Program-made: the position numbers and the translations under genes
In this document: piece after piece, positions 45,256 to 54,015 of the stretch
How positions within the stretch are numbered: position 1 is the first letter of the stretch
Layout of the letters: every line of letters begins with the position of its first letter
Assembly (NCBI RefSeq): GCF_029227915.1
Contig: NC_079887.1
Span: 21,325,650-21,389,649, forward strand
Direction: 5' to 3'
From: Hydractinia symbiolongicarpus
Taxonomy: Eukaryota; Cnidaria; Hydrozoa; Anthoathecata; Hydractiniidae
Length of the DNA: 64,000 nucleotides
The notes under the pieces: model-generated
What the model was told of the DNA's origin: nothing
The model's database searches: none
The model's input: the letters and a program-made list of their open reading frames with translations, nothing else

Positions 45256-46047
45256 TCAGTTACCACCATCTCTCACCCATTCCATTGCATTTACAATCTC
45301 ACTAGCCTTATCGTCGTGTCCTCTAAAAAAAGTGTAGTTGCCGTCTTCTTCTTCGAATTCGGCCCTTATACGGCTAACAGCGCAAGATGGTATAACCCGT
45401 CTAACATGGCGACCTAACTTATCATGTATCCACCAGGTAAACTGTCTATATGCTGCATATCTATACGATCTAAAAGTAAAAATAAATGAACCTATCTTTA
45501 ATCCATAACGAAATACAGTTTCATATGTGCAAAAAGTTACCCTACTTGTTTGGAACGTTATTCCTGCGCGGCAAATAAGCTCCTTCTCTATCTGCCAAGT
45601 TCACCAGCGATGTCCACAAAACCTCGACGTTAAGGCACACTGGACTAAAACCTGGATGATCAATTATACAGCCTAATAATAAGAATATTTTTATTGTTAC
45701 TATTTCTAATATGTGAAATTGTTAGATGTTTTATCCGCCGAAAAAGAAATTGACTCACCAATATTCTCCTTTTCAATCATCCGTTTTGTTTCTTCGACCT
45801 CTACACAACAAATGCATTCAATAGGAAAATACTTTTTTTGGCAATGTCCACATTTGCACCACGTTTCACTTTCCACGTCGCATCTTCCCTGTTTTCCCAT
45901 CTCTCTTTCTACATCACTCTCATTTGCCTCGCTACTGCAGTCAGTCCATTCATCTTCCCCACCCTCTGATATAACGACTGGCTCAAAAAGGTATTGTAAA
46001 ATATCCTCTGCCGTTTTTACAGTTGAAGATTCCGCCATTATTGACAT
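45256..46047 (-). CDS. P2X7 ballast-domain-like zinc protein carried by Kolobok
   Basis: Three exons in phase: 46047-45759, 45672-45546 and 45469-45256, giving 209 residues without stop or frameshift. The N-terminal part is acidic (GGEDEWTDCSSEANESDVER). Then comes a Cys-rich block, WCKCGHCQKKYFPIECICCV, then DHPGFSPVCLNVEVLW, SYRYAAYRQFTWWIHDKLGR, RRVIPSCAVSRIRAEFEEED and GNYTFFRG. This order (W-C-x-C-x2-C ... E-C-x-C-C ... HPGF..CL ... YR..AYRQF ... IPSC....IR..F ... G.Y) is that of the cytoplasmic ballast domain of P2X7 receptors, a zinc- and guanine-nucleotide-binding fold also known as a stand-alone domain in invertebrates. There is no channel part. Its stop lies 33 bases from the transposase stop, tail to tail, inside the TTAA borders, so it is a passenger or accessory gene of the element. 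Role unknown. Confidence 0.8.
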
Positions 46048-46349
46048 GTGAAATGAGCTCGTTTACCACAAGAACTTATTTACGCATTTTTCTGGTACAA
46101 GAATTATCGGCCAGCTTGGTTCATACTTTCTTATGACATCATAACAAAAATATAGACTGGCGCGAGTTTGAACATCGAGACGGAAAGGAAAGCAGAAGTG
46201 GAGAAGGAGGAACAGGGAAGCTGTAGAAGAATTTGAAGGGTATGACTGTTTTCCATATCTTTCGAAGCAAAAGAATGCGACTTTCGTTATTATTGGCATG
46301 ATAGGAATGTATCACTAAAATATCATTTTCAATGCAGGAATCCCTTTAA

Positions 46350-46560
46350 AAAAAACCTCAGAGATATGTAAACTGATATAAAAATTTCTTCTAAATTGCG
46401 CTGTTGAGTATTATATTTTGCTTGCAAACAAACATAGATGACCGCTATGCAAGCCTCATATATTGATTCTATTCACTTAATTATGCAGTTCCTAATTCGC
46501 CTTTTGTTAAACCGCTTGAGTAAATCGTTTTGCTACACGATTATTTCTAACTAGTCGATT
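46350..46560 (-). repeat. Half of repeat R, right of Kolobok insertion
   Basis: The reverse complement matches 62038-62238 closely (AAACGATTTACTCAAGCGGT, CATAGCGGTCATCTATG, CATATCTCTGAGGT). With 36795-37085 it reconstitutes repeat R. Confidence 0.8.
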
Positions 46561-46784
46561 AGGCCCGTGGAAAAATCCCCTTAGGCAGAAAAACAATACG
46601 GCTTTTCATAAATTATTGCGTAATACTTGAAAACGAGGCTAGCGATGTTCCGATTTTTAATAATGGCGGTTTCAGTAGAAAAACACAACGAAAACTGCTC
46701 GCTGACTGGTGTCTTCGACTTATCTTTTCTGAAATTCAAACTGTTACCATCGAATCATACGACTGTTATTTTACAACATCATAT

Positions 46785-46870
46785 ACAACTGTTATTTTTA
46801 TAACAACATTCTACAACTGTTATTTTTATAACAACATTCTACAACTGTTATTTTTATAACAACATTCTAC
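46785..46870. repeat. 28-bp tandem repeat, 3 copies
   Basis: Unit ACAACTGTTATTTTTATAAC plus AACATTCT repeats three times almost perfectly, 30 bases before the start codon of the YqaJ gene. It may be promoter-proximal or simple slippage. Confidence 0.75.
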
Positions 46871-46900
46871 ACAACTACTCAACCTGGCTCAACCATCAAT

Positions 46901-48907
46901 ATGGCTCATCATAGCACAGACACAGAGAATCAACCAGAGGATAATGAACTGGATTTTGAAGAACTAAAAATCGTAGGTAGGTCAACTAAAGTGTAACTTA
47001 GATTAGACTATCTCTACTACTTCTTCAGTCAGCTTTACTTCTTTTGCTAGTAGTGCTAGCTGCTTTGGCCTCTCTCTCTCTGTCTCTCTCTCTCTCTCCC
47101 TGCCTCTTTACTTTAATTTAATAATACTAATAATAATGTGATTGAGCTCACAAAAATTTTAAGATTAAAAGCAATAAAGTTTTAGGTTGGGGTATAGAAG
47201 GTTTTTTTTGACAGATTTACAATAACAACACTAACAATATAATTTTCATATTTTTTTTACAGATGCTGAGTCTATCGAGTTGACTGAAGTAGATATTGAC
47301 GATCCACACATTCATGTCGACATCTCATCATTATCCAAGTACAAGGTTGAACATTTAAAAAGGTGGTTGATATATCGTGGTGATAAACTCCACAACATTG
47401 AAACATTGAAAAGTGCCCAAGTCAGAGTGCTGGAATACTTTGAAAACAATACACAAGACATTATTATTGATCCAACAACAGACAAAAAATGGATCAGAAA
47501 GAAAGCAGATTCAATGGGAGTGATATTAAGCCCCTTATGGAAGGTTAAAACTTTACCATCAACACCGGCTATACTTGCTGATCAAAAGCTAACCGCAGCT
47601 GAAACAAATATGGAAGGATGGTCGAAATCCCTTGATGGTATGCCAAATGTCACAGTTGATAATATTAAGACATATAATGACAAAATCACAAATTTATTTT
47701 GTCAAAAATCAACAGCAATTAAAAAACATTTGTTAGAGGAACACAAATACAGAAAAGAGATTTCTTGACTTACTTCACAACGATGTGCTTGGAACCAAGT
47801 CCAAATGAGGAAGCACGAGGAAAATATTGACCGAATGCCACTTAGTGAATTGACTTTTAAATCGCCAACATGCAAGCGTAAGAGATCTGACGATGAGGAT
47901 AAAGAGGAGCCAGGACCATCGAAAGAGTCAAAAGGAATAATCTCGTCTCTGTACGAATCTCGTAAACAACCTATTGCATGTCCACCAAATCTGGCAGTCC
48001 TCTCTAACTTAATAGGGGGCAAAATCAACATTCCTGGTCCAAAACTGATTAATGCCAGCCCAGAATATTACCGCCAAACAACCTTTGGGAATGCACCATC
48101 AGGATCAATGTTGAGCTACCAATGCCCGTTGATGCCACCTAATTTCAAGGTGTATTGTAGCATAGTACGTAAACCTGTTGACTGTGAACCAAATTTTTTA
48201 TATCCATCATTCCCTTTTGTTGAAATTAAGAAAATAACTATTTTGGAAAATTTAAAGGTTAGTGCGAGAGAGAGTGCATCGATTGAAGAGGATACCAGAG
48301 AGCAAGCAAGCAATCCGGAATGGTTCGAATACCGAAAAAACCTTACAGGAAGAAATGCCCCGAAAACCCCCAGAGGTTTGACCACTCTGGCTAAAAACAT
48401 TGTTCACCCAAAGGAAGTGAACAAATTTGTAAAACTTAAAATGGATTATGGGAAATTTTATGAACCAATAGCAATAAGACATTATGAAACTGTTTTAAAA
48501 TTAATGTTGAGTCTTCTGGCTTAGTGTTGGATGAGACGAATTACATTCTAGGTGCAACACCTGATGGTAAAGTAACTTGTGATGGAGAAATGGGGATTTT
48601 GGAGGTAAAATGTACTGACCAGTACAAAGATATTGACCCAAAAGCAATATGTGTCATTTCGCCCAACCCCATGGTGATAAAAGATAAAGACGGTATTTTC
48701 CGTATAAGTAAGGAACATTCTTATTATAACCAAGTGCAGATGCAATTGGCACTTACTTGTCAGACTTGGTGTGATTTTGTTTTATATACATCTCAAGGAC
48801 TCATTATTGACAGGGTGAAATTTGATCCCCTGTACTGGGAAATATTACAAAAAAAAATTTTAGATTTTTATTTTACATATATGCTGCCCCAAATTGTAGA
48901 TTCATAG
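46901..48907 (+). pseudogene. YqaJ-type nuclease with SAP-like domain
   Basis: Exon 1 46901-46976 (MAHHSTDTENQPEDNELDFE) joins in phase to 47263. An early SAP-like motif, LSKYKVEHLKRWLIYRGDKL, suggests DNA binding. After a basic middle region comes the YqaJ fold: NPEWFEYRKNLTGRNAPKTP, KMDYGKFYEPIAIRHYE, then LGATPDGKV (Asp) and GILEVKC (Glu-x-Lys), the PD-(D/E)xK active site, and HSYYNQVQMQLALTCQTWCD. YqaJ/lambda-exonuclease-like proteins are known partners of ISL2EU transposases. Frameshifts near 47760 and 48500 and a stop at about 47803 disable it. The (TC)n run at 47072-47100 lies in intron 1. Confidence 0.8.
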
Positions 48908-48909
48908 GT

Positions 48910-49920
48910 ATTATTTATTTTATTTTTTTATATAGCTTTTATGTCTTGTGAGCTTACAAGTTAAATCAAATAGTCCTAAAATAACTTTCATAAATACACA
49001 GTAAAGCTTTGAGCTTGGTCATGATGTTTTAAGCAAAAATGTTTGAATCTACTTCTGAAAAAGGTGCTTTTAATTTTGTATTCTCACTTTGAAAAGTAAG
49101 AAAATGCCATAAGTTTTATTTTATTTTTTAACTTTTTCAAAACTTTGTATTTTAAGTTCCACTAGGGAATGTATTTACTTCAGGATACTTTTAGAATTTT
49201 AAGAAAGTTAACTAACATTGAATCAATTTTTTCTCTCCAGTTCCTCGAAGAGACAATGCTTTCGATCTCATTCTAATGAAAAATAAAAACCTTTAAAAAA
49301 ATTACATGGTGTTGTTTTGAAGAAGTCTTGAATTTTTTGTTATTATGTCAAAACCTTTTCCTGGTCTAATTTTGGTCTATCAGACTATATACTAGTAGTA
49401 ATCTTTGAAACAGTTCAATAACAAAACCAGCGAAAAATTGGGGTTTGGACAATACTGTAGAATTTGAAAACTTTTAAGTCAGCAGGTTCTTCCCCTTAAA
49501 AAATTCATAAGTGAAAAGGAAAATATACCTTGTGTAGGGTTGTTCAGAATAAAATGTTTGGGGTTTATTAGTTTTAGGGTCAAACCACATATACTGTTTT
49601 TCTGGAAAAAGCTGTTGCCTGGATAATTTGAAGGTGACAAATTTGGCAAAAATTCAATCGAAAAAAGCTGATTTTTTAAATATTAATTTACACCCAGAAA
49701 GTAAAGAGAACAATTTAAATTTATATCTAAATGTATTTCCAGGACCTCAGTTGACTGGTATAATGGTATAATGAATAGTAATAATACTATATATAGTAAA
49801 ACAGTGGAAAAAATGTCAAAATTGTTATCAAAAAAATAATAAAATAATAAAATATTACCTAAGCTAAAAATATTAGTCCCTCTCATACAAAAAATATGTC
49901 TTTTATAAACTAATTTATGT
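48910..49920. other. Non-coding interior of ISL2EU-like element
   Basis: AT-rich sequence between the two convergent genes with no recognisable coding remains. The DDE domain expected downstream of the THAP and coiled-coil region (minus strand) is absent, suggesting an internal deletion. Confidence 0.45.
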
Positions 49921-49921
49921 G

Positions 49922-50610
49922 ATTTTCATGTTCAAAGAGGGTAGGAAAATTTCAAAATCATTATTTATTTGAAAGGAGTAGTTTTCACAGTAGATTTGCT
50001 GACTCAATTTTAACTGTTCTTGACTCAATTTTAACTGTTGTTTCAATAAATTGTTTTCCTGTAAAAGTTCATGGTATTTTGCCTACCAGTCAATTGATTC
50101 TTCAATCTCTGGTTCTATGACTGGATCCTGTTGAGGCTCAGGAAAAGGTTCTTGGGTTTCTCTACACTTCTTTCGTGGGGATGCTCTTGAAGCTGGTGGC
50201 TTTCGCTTTTTGGGATTTGTTGTGTTTGTTGAGCTGGCATCTAAAGCTTCATCCTCAGTAAAGTATGGAATGACAGTCTCTTTATTTGAAAGTCTCTTCT
50301 TTGTACCCCCTGGAGGACGATAGATATCTTCTGGTCTGAAATGTTTTTCACAAAGTACAGTTGTTTTGGTTACTTTGAAGTTGTCCTTTCCGTTTACACG
50401 TTTGATACGAGAGCACCAGTATTTGACTCTGTTTGCACTCTCAGGGAACGTAAAAAAAGATATCTTTGATGTGACTCTTTCTCCTCCTTCTTCTCTAAAT
50501 GTTCTGTTATCACATCCATAAGCTGCACATTGTCTTCCAAGTGATTGTTTGTGTTTCCTTTTTGGTTTTTCATTCGATATCTCACTGTTTCCCTGCTTGC
50601 TGTCCGCCAT
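49922..50610 (-). pseudogene. THAP-domain protein of ISL2EU-like element
   Basis: ATG at 50610 lies just inside the terminal repeat. The THAP domain reads GRQCAAYGCDNRTFREEGG, FFTFPES, VKYWCSRIKRVNGKDNFKV and TVLCEKHFRPEDI, with GTKKRLSNKETVIPYF at its end. A basic Pro/Lys region follows. After an in-frame TAG at about 50083 a leucine-rich coiled coil continues (YHELLQENNLLKQQLKLSQ) to a second stop near 49922. The domain would bind the element's ends. The HTH and DDE parts normally following in ISL2EU transposases are missing. Confidence 0.75.
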
Positions 50611-50689
50611 TTTGGTTTGTTATGATTCCGTGGAACATCGCTAGCCTCGTTTTCAAATATTACGCAATAATTTATGAAAAGCCGTATAA

Positions 50690-51299
50690 AGCCTCATGTA
50701 TGTCAAAGATTTCATCATACAAAGAGTGAAAAAAATCAGTTAAAGAAATTTGGTCGAACACGTAAATTATGTTCCAAGGATGAGTTTTTGTTGGTTTTGA
50801 TGAAGTTGAGGCTAGGATTATTGTTTGAAGACTTAGCAGATCGATTCAAAATCTCAGTGGCAACAACTTCCAAAATATTTGCCTGTTGGAATAGAGCTAT
50901 GTCTGAATTTTTTAGCTGTATGGTTTATATGTAACACCAGGAAAGAATCCGAGAAAATATGCCTACACGTTTCAAAAAATAATCTTGTTGGGATTATTGA
51001 TTTCTCTGAGGTCTTTATAGAGACCCCAAAGGATCTGGGGCTACAAAGTGCTACATGGTCTGATTATAAACATCATAATACGATGAAGTTTCTCATTTCG
51101 GTTACTCCAAGTTCATTTATAAATTTCGTATCCGAGTCTTATACTGAACGAATTTCTGACAAAACCCTTACGCTTGACAGTGAATTTTTACATATTGTGC
51201 CACCCTACTCTCGTGTTATGGCTGACAAAGGATTTAATATTGCCAATAAATGTGCTGCCCTTGCCTGTGGAATTAGAAGAGGAAAGTGTTAACCAAGTT
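50690..51299 (+). pseudogene. DDE_Tnp_4 (ISL2EU/IS5-like) transposase fragment
   Basis: Plus strand: a helix-turn-helix region KLCSKDEFLLVLMKLRLGLL and FKISVATTSKIFACW, then after a frameshift GIIDFSEVFIETP (first Asp), TWSDYKHHNTMKFLISVTP, SESYTERISDKTLTLDSEF and SRVMADKGFNIANK (second Asp). The sequence ends before the catalytic Glu. Its N-terminus runs into the right terminal repeat of the ISL2EU-like element at 50685, so either the element inserted here or this is the displaced DDE half of a related copy. Stops near 50932 and 50983. Confidence 0.7.
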
Positions 51300-51454
51300 G
51301 CTATTGACAATGAAGAAGATGATTTTGTTAAGGCCGTTTCACATTACAGAAATATATTGAATCCAATATATTGGAAATTATTGATAACTATTGAAAAATA
51401 TTCGAAATTTGTCTGTCTGAAATAAACAGTAAATGAAACATACGAAGATAAAAG

Positions 51455-52411
51455 ATGGAGCAAAATAACATTTATTATTTTGAAAGTCAGCCACACGATT
51501 TTGCTACGAATGATCAAATACTATTTCCTCAAGCTACGACGCAACAGCAACATGCCTCACATGTCTTCACTCAGAGCTCACCAAAACCAACCTCGTCAAT
51601 CTTGAGCCAAAACACACAAATATTCGGTCAGAGCGTGCCACAGCAACTTCAACCTTCACTCAGCCCCGTATTTCAAAATCCAGAAGATGAAACTTCTGCG
51701 AAACCTCAGAAGCGAGGAAGAAAAGGCTTGAAACATGAGAAAGTTTGGAGTAGTGGAGAAACTGAACATTTGATAAATTTGTGGTCACAACACGAAGTTC
51801 TATACAAAGTTAGTTGCCCAGGATATATGGACAAAAAGAAAAAACAACTGGCACTTGTAGCGATTGCAGCCGAGCTAAATTGTAGCGAGAGTGAAGTACA
51901 AAAGAAGATGCACAGCATGAAGACTTATTATGGGACATTACTTCAGAATTATGAGGAATCGAAGAGGAAAAGTGGAAGCGGGAGAGCTGATTTGAAGAAG
52001 CCTAATTGGCCTTGGTATGCACTTATGGAATTTTTGAACGATAACTTGACTTCCAAGCGCACATATTCCAACATGAGACAAAACGAGGCTTCATCGGAGA
52101 TTGACGATTTAGAGTCTCACGAATCTTTCTATGTGACCCCAAAATCGAAAAACAACCGGAGTAAGGGGCAAAGTTCATGTCAACAAGATCTGCTGTACGT
52201 CAAACAATCTGCGCTTATGGACAAAGCTTTGAATGTTTTGTCTACTCCTAAGCCGAACGCACAGCCTTCTGAAAAGTCAGCTGACGATCTGTTTGGAATG
52301 ATGGTGTCAAAGTCTATGTCTTCCGTTCCCGAGAGCGAAGATAAGGAGGAATTGAAGATAGAAATTCAATCACTTATTTTACAAACAAAACGAAGAATAC
52401 AGCTTTTCTAG
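51455..52411 (+). CDS. MADF/Myb-SANT-like Harbinger DNA-binding protein
   Basis: An intact frame of 318 codons. The N-terminal roughly 90 residues are Gln/Ser/Pro-rich and disordered. Then a basic patch KPQKRGRKGLKHEK leads to a trihelical MADF/Myb-like domain (residues about 105-185): WSSGETEHLINLWSQHEVLY, KKKKQLALVAIAAELNCSE and VQKKMHSMKTYYG. The C-terminal part is acidic and ends in a leucine/basic helix (LKIEIQSLILQTKRRIQLF). In Harbinger elements this second protein helps bring the transposase to the nucleus and to DNA. No breaks seen. Confidence 0.85.
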   Translation: MEQNNIYYFESQPHDFATNDQILFPQATTQQQHASHVFTQSSPKPTSSILSQNTQIFGQSVPQQLQPSLSPVFQNPEDETSAKPQKRGRKGLKHEKVWSSGETEHLINLWSQHEVLYKVSCPGYMDKKKKQLALVAIAAELNCSESEVQKKMHSMKTYYGTLLQNYEESKRKSGSGRADLKKPNWPWYALMEFLNDNLTSKRTYSNMRQNEASSEIDDLESHESFYVTPKSKNNRSKGQSSCQQDLLYVKQSALMDKALNVLSTPKPNAQPSEKSADDLFGMMVSKSMSSVPESEDKEELKIEIQSLILQTKRRIQLF

Positions 52412-52461
52412 AACCCTTAGATTCGTCATTGTTTGTATTTGTTGTTTTGGTGAATAAAGTT

Positions 52462-53747
52462 CTATTGTCCGTATACTTGATTCCATTGCCAATGCACCTG
52501 ACCTATACCTTGAAAATAATCACTGAAAGAATTTCGAATATTTTCTGCGCGTGTCCTAAAGTTTCTTGATTTTGTTCCTTCCATCGGGGACAGACTTGAT
52601 AGGTTGTTAAAAATATTATCTTTGATTTCCGGTCCCTCCGCATTTGTATACGTTTGCATAGACATAGTACACAGCATATTATGTAGCGCACAAGTAGCTA
52701 ACGTTACTTTTACAGCAGATTCGGGCAAAACATTTAATTTTGCAGTGAGGCAGCGAAACCGATTTACAAGTATTCCAAAAGCGTTTTCACTTGTTCTTCT
52801 TGCACGTGATAAACGATAGTTGAATATGCGCTTTGACTCAGTAAGTCCTTTCTGTGCGTAAGGTTTTATGCAATACTCAGTTAAGGGAAAAAGCATCATC
52901 AGCAACTAGAACGTATGGCAAGAGTGGCTGGTCACACTCAGGGTTAAGGAAGGAATCATCAATTCCAGATATGTTTGGCAGTTTTCTCCTTTCTGGTAAA
53001 TCTATGCTGTTTGTAGATAATCCTCTGAAAAATTCACACCGCCTGAAAACTCCACCATCGCTCAGACGTCCCTGGCAGCCGATATCGACAAAAATAAATC
53101 GATAACGCGCATCAATGATACCTAGTAAAACTAAACTGAAAAAACCTTTGTAGTTGTAGTATGTTGAACCGCTAAGCTTAGGATGGTACAGAGCAATATG
53201 TTTTCCATCCATTGCCCCAATGCAATTTGGAAATTGCCACATCGTTTCGAATTCAGATGCAATTTCAAGCCAGTCGTCTTTGTTTTCGAGGAACTTGAGG
53301 AAATCATCTTTTAGTGTATCATATAATGCTTGACAAACCTGAGGAATAAATGTGGCAATGGTTGAAATACCAACAGAATAGTGATGATGTAAGCTAGTAA
53401 AATTCTCCCCAGTAGCGAGAAAGCGCAGAGTTATTGTCAGCTTCAACTCCGGCTCCAAAGGTTTCCGTAAATGCGTTGTCTTCTTCGTTAATTTACTTCT
53501 GACTTTCTCAAGTAAAAGCTAAACAAAAGGATTGTTTTAGATCAAACTCAGAATTATTTCACATGAATATCAAGTTAAAAATTATATTCACCTCATATAT
53601 GTCTGGGCTCATTCGCAGGTATTTGCGGTTTTTCATCCACTCCTTCACCCAAATTCTACGCGTAACCTTAGGTTTGCAAAAGTTTGTCGGAAGTAAAGTT
53701 GTAGCAATAATAATCGCAGCAACCGCTTTTCTCTGTTCCTCAGACAT
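52462..53747 (-). pseudogene. Harbinger DDE transposase, one frameshift
   Basis: Exon 1 53747-53592 (MSEEQRKAVAAIIIATTLLP, RIWVKEWMKNRKYL) with donor GTGAAT. The second exon, from about 53522, gives LEPELKLTITLRFLATGENF, then the catalytic core: NCIGAMDGKHIAL (Asp 1), FVDIGCQGRLSDGGVF (Asp 2) and, after a one-base frameshift near 52875 (DDAFS to LTEYCIKPYAQKG), ARRTSENAFGILVNRFRCL (Glu). The C-terminus reaches a stop at 52462. Apart from the single base the gene looks complete, so the element probably moved recently. Confidence 0.88.
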
Positions 53748-54015
53748 TTTGAATTACAACAAAATTTAAATGGACATTTAAAGAGACATTTAAAGAGACA
53801 ATTTGCAATAATTCGAAATATTTTCCAATATAATGAATTCAATAATTTTCAATTGATATCATTATTCATAAATATATTGCTGTCAATATTTTTCTATATA
53901 TTGCTGTAATGTGAAACGGCCTTTAGTAAGTTTGAAAAAATATTACTTTGACTTTAATACTTTCAGTTTAAATTTTAGTAACTGATATTACTAATATCAA
54001 CTAACTATATTTTTT

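Larger units (their letters stand above)
37090..46345. mobile_element. Kolobok DNA transposon, 9.26 kb, TTAA target duplication
   Basis: The terminal inverted repeats begin AGGGATTCCTGCAT at 37090 and mirror at 46345, matching over 25 positions with two differences. TTAA stands immediately outside both ends (37086-37089, 46346-46349). A paralogous empty site with one TTAA is at 62239-62242. Inside are a THAP-containing Kolobok transposase gene (+) and a convergent P2X7 ballast-like gene (-). A hAT element (39577-43863) is inserted into the transposase. TTAA duplication plus THAP-DDE transposase is diagnostic of Kolobok. Confidence 0.85.
46598..50685. mobile_element. ISL2EU/Harbinger-related element with YqaJ and THAP genes
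   Basis: A terminal inverted repeat of about 54 bp with one mismatch: ACGGCTTTTCATAAATTATT at 46598 onward and its mirror ending at 50685. AT stands outside each end (46596-46597, 50686-50687), matching the AT target of ISL2EU elements. It contains a YqaJ-type nuclease gene (+) and a THAP protein gene (-). The DDE part of the expected transposase is not inside; a DDE fragment lies just outside at 50690-51299. Confidence 0.75.
51331..53922. mobile_element. PIF/Harbinger transposon, 2.59 kb
   Basis: Perfect 19-bp terminal inverted repeats AGGCCGTTTCACATTACAG (51331-51349 and mirrored at 53904-53922) with TTA duplicated outside both (51328-51330, 53923-53925), the hallmark of Harbinger. Two genes enter from the two ends and converge: a MADF/Myb-like protein (+) and the DDE transposase (-). 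Confidence 0.92.

Noticed and set aside
37086-46349. piggyBac as the source of the TTAA duplication
   Set aside because: The enclosed transposase has a THAP domain and Kolobok DDE blocks (DGRSDSPG, ISTDRHMQIRKLM), not a piggyBac core; ends begin AGGG rather than CCC.
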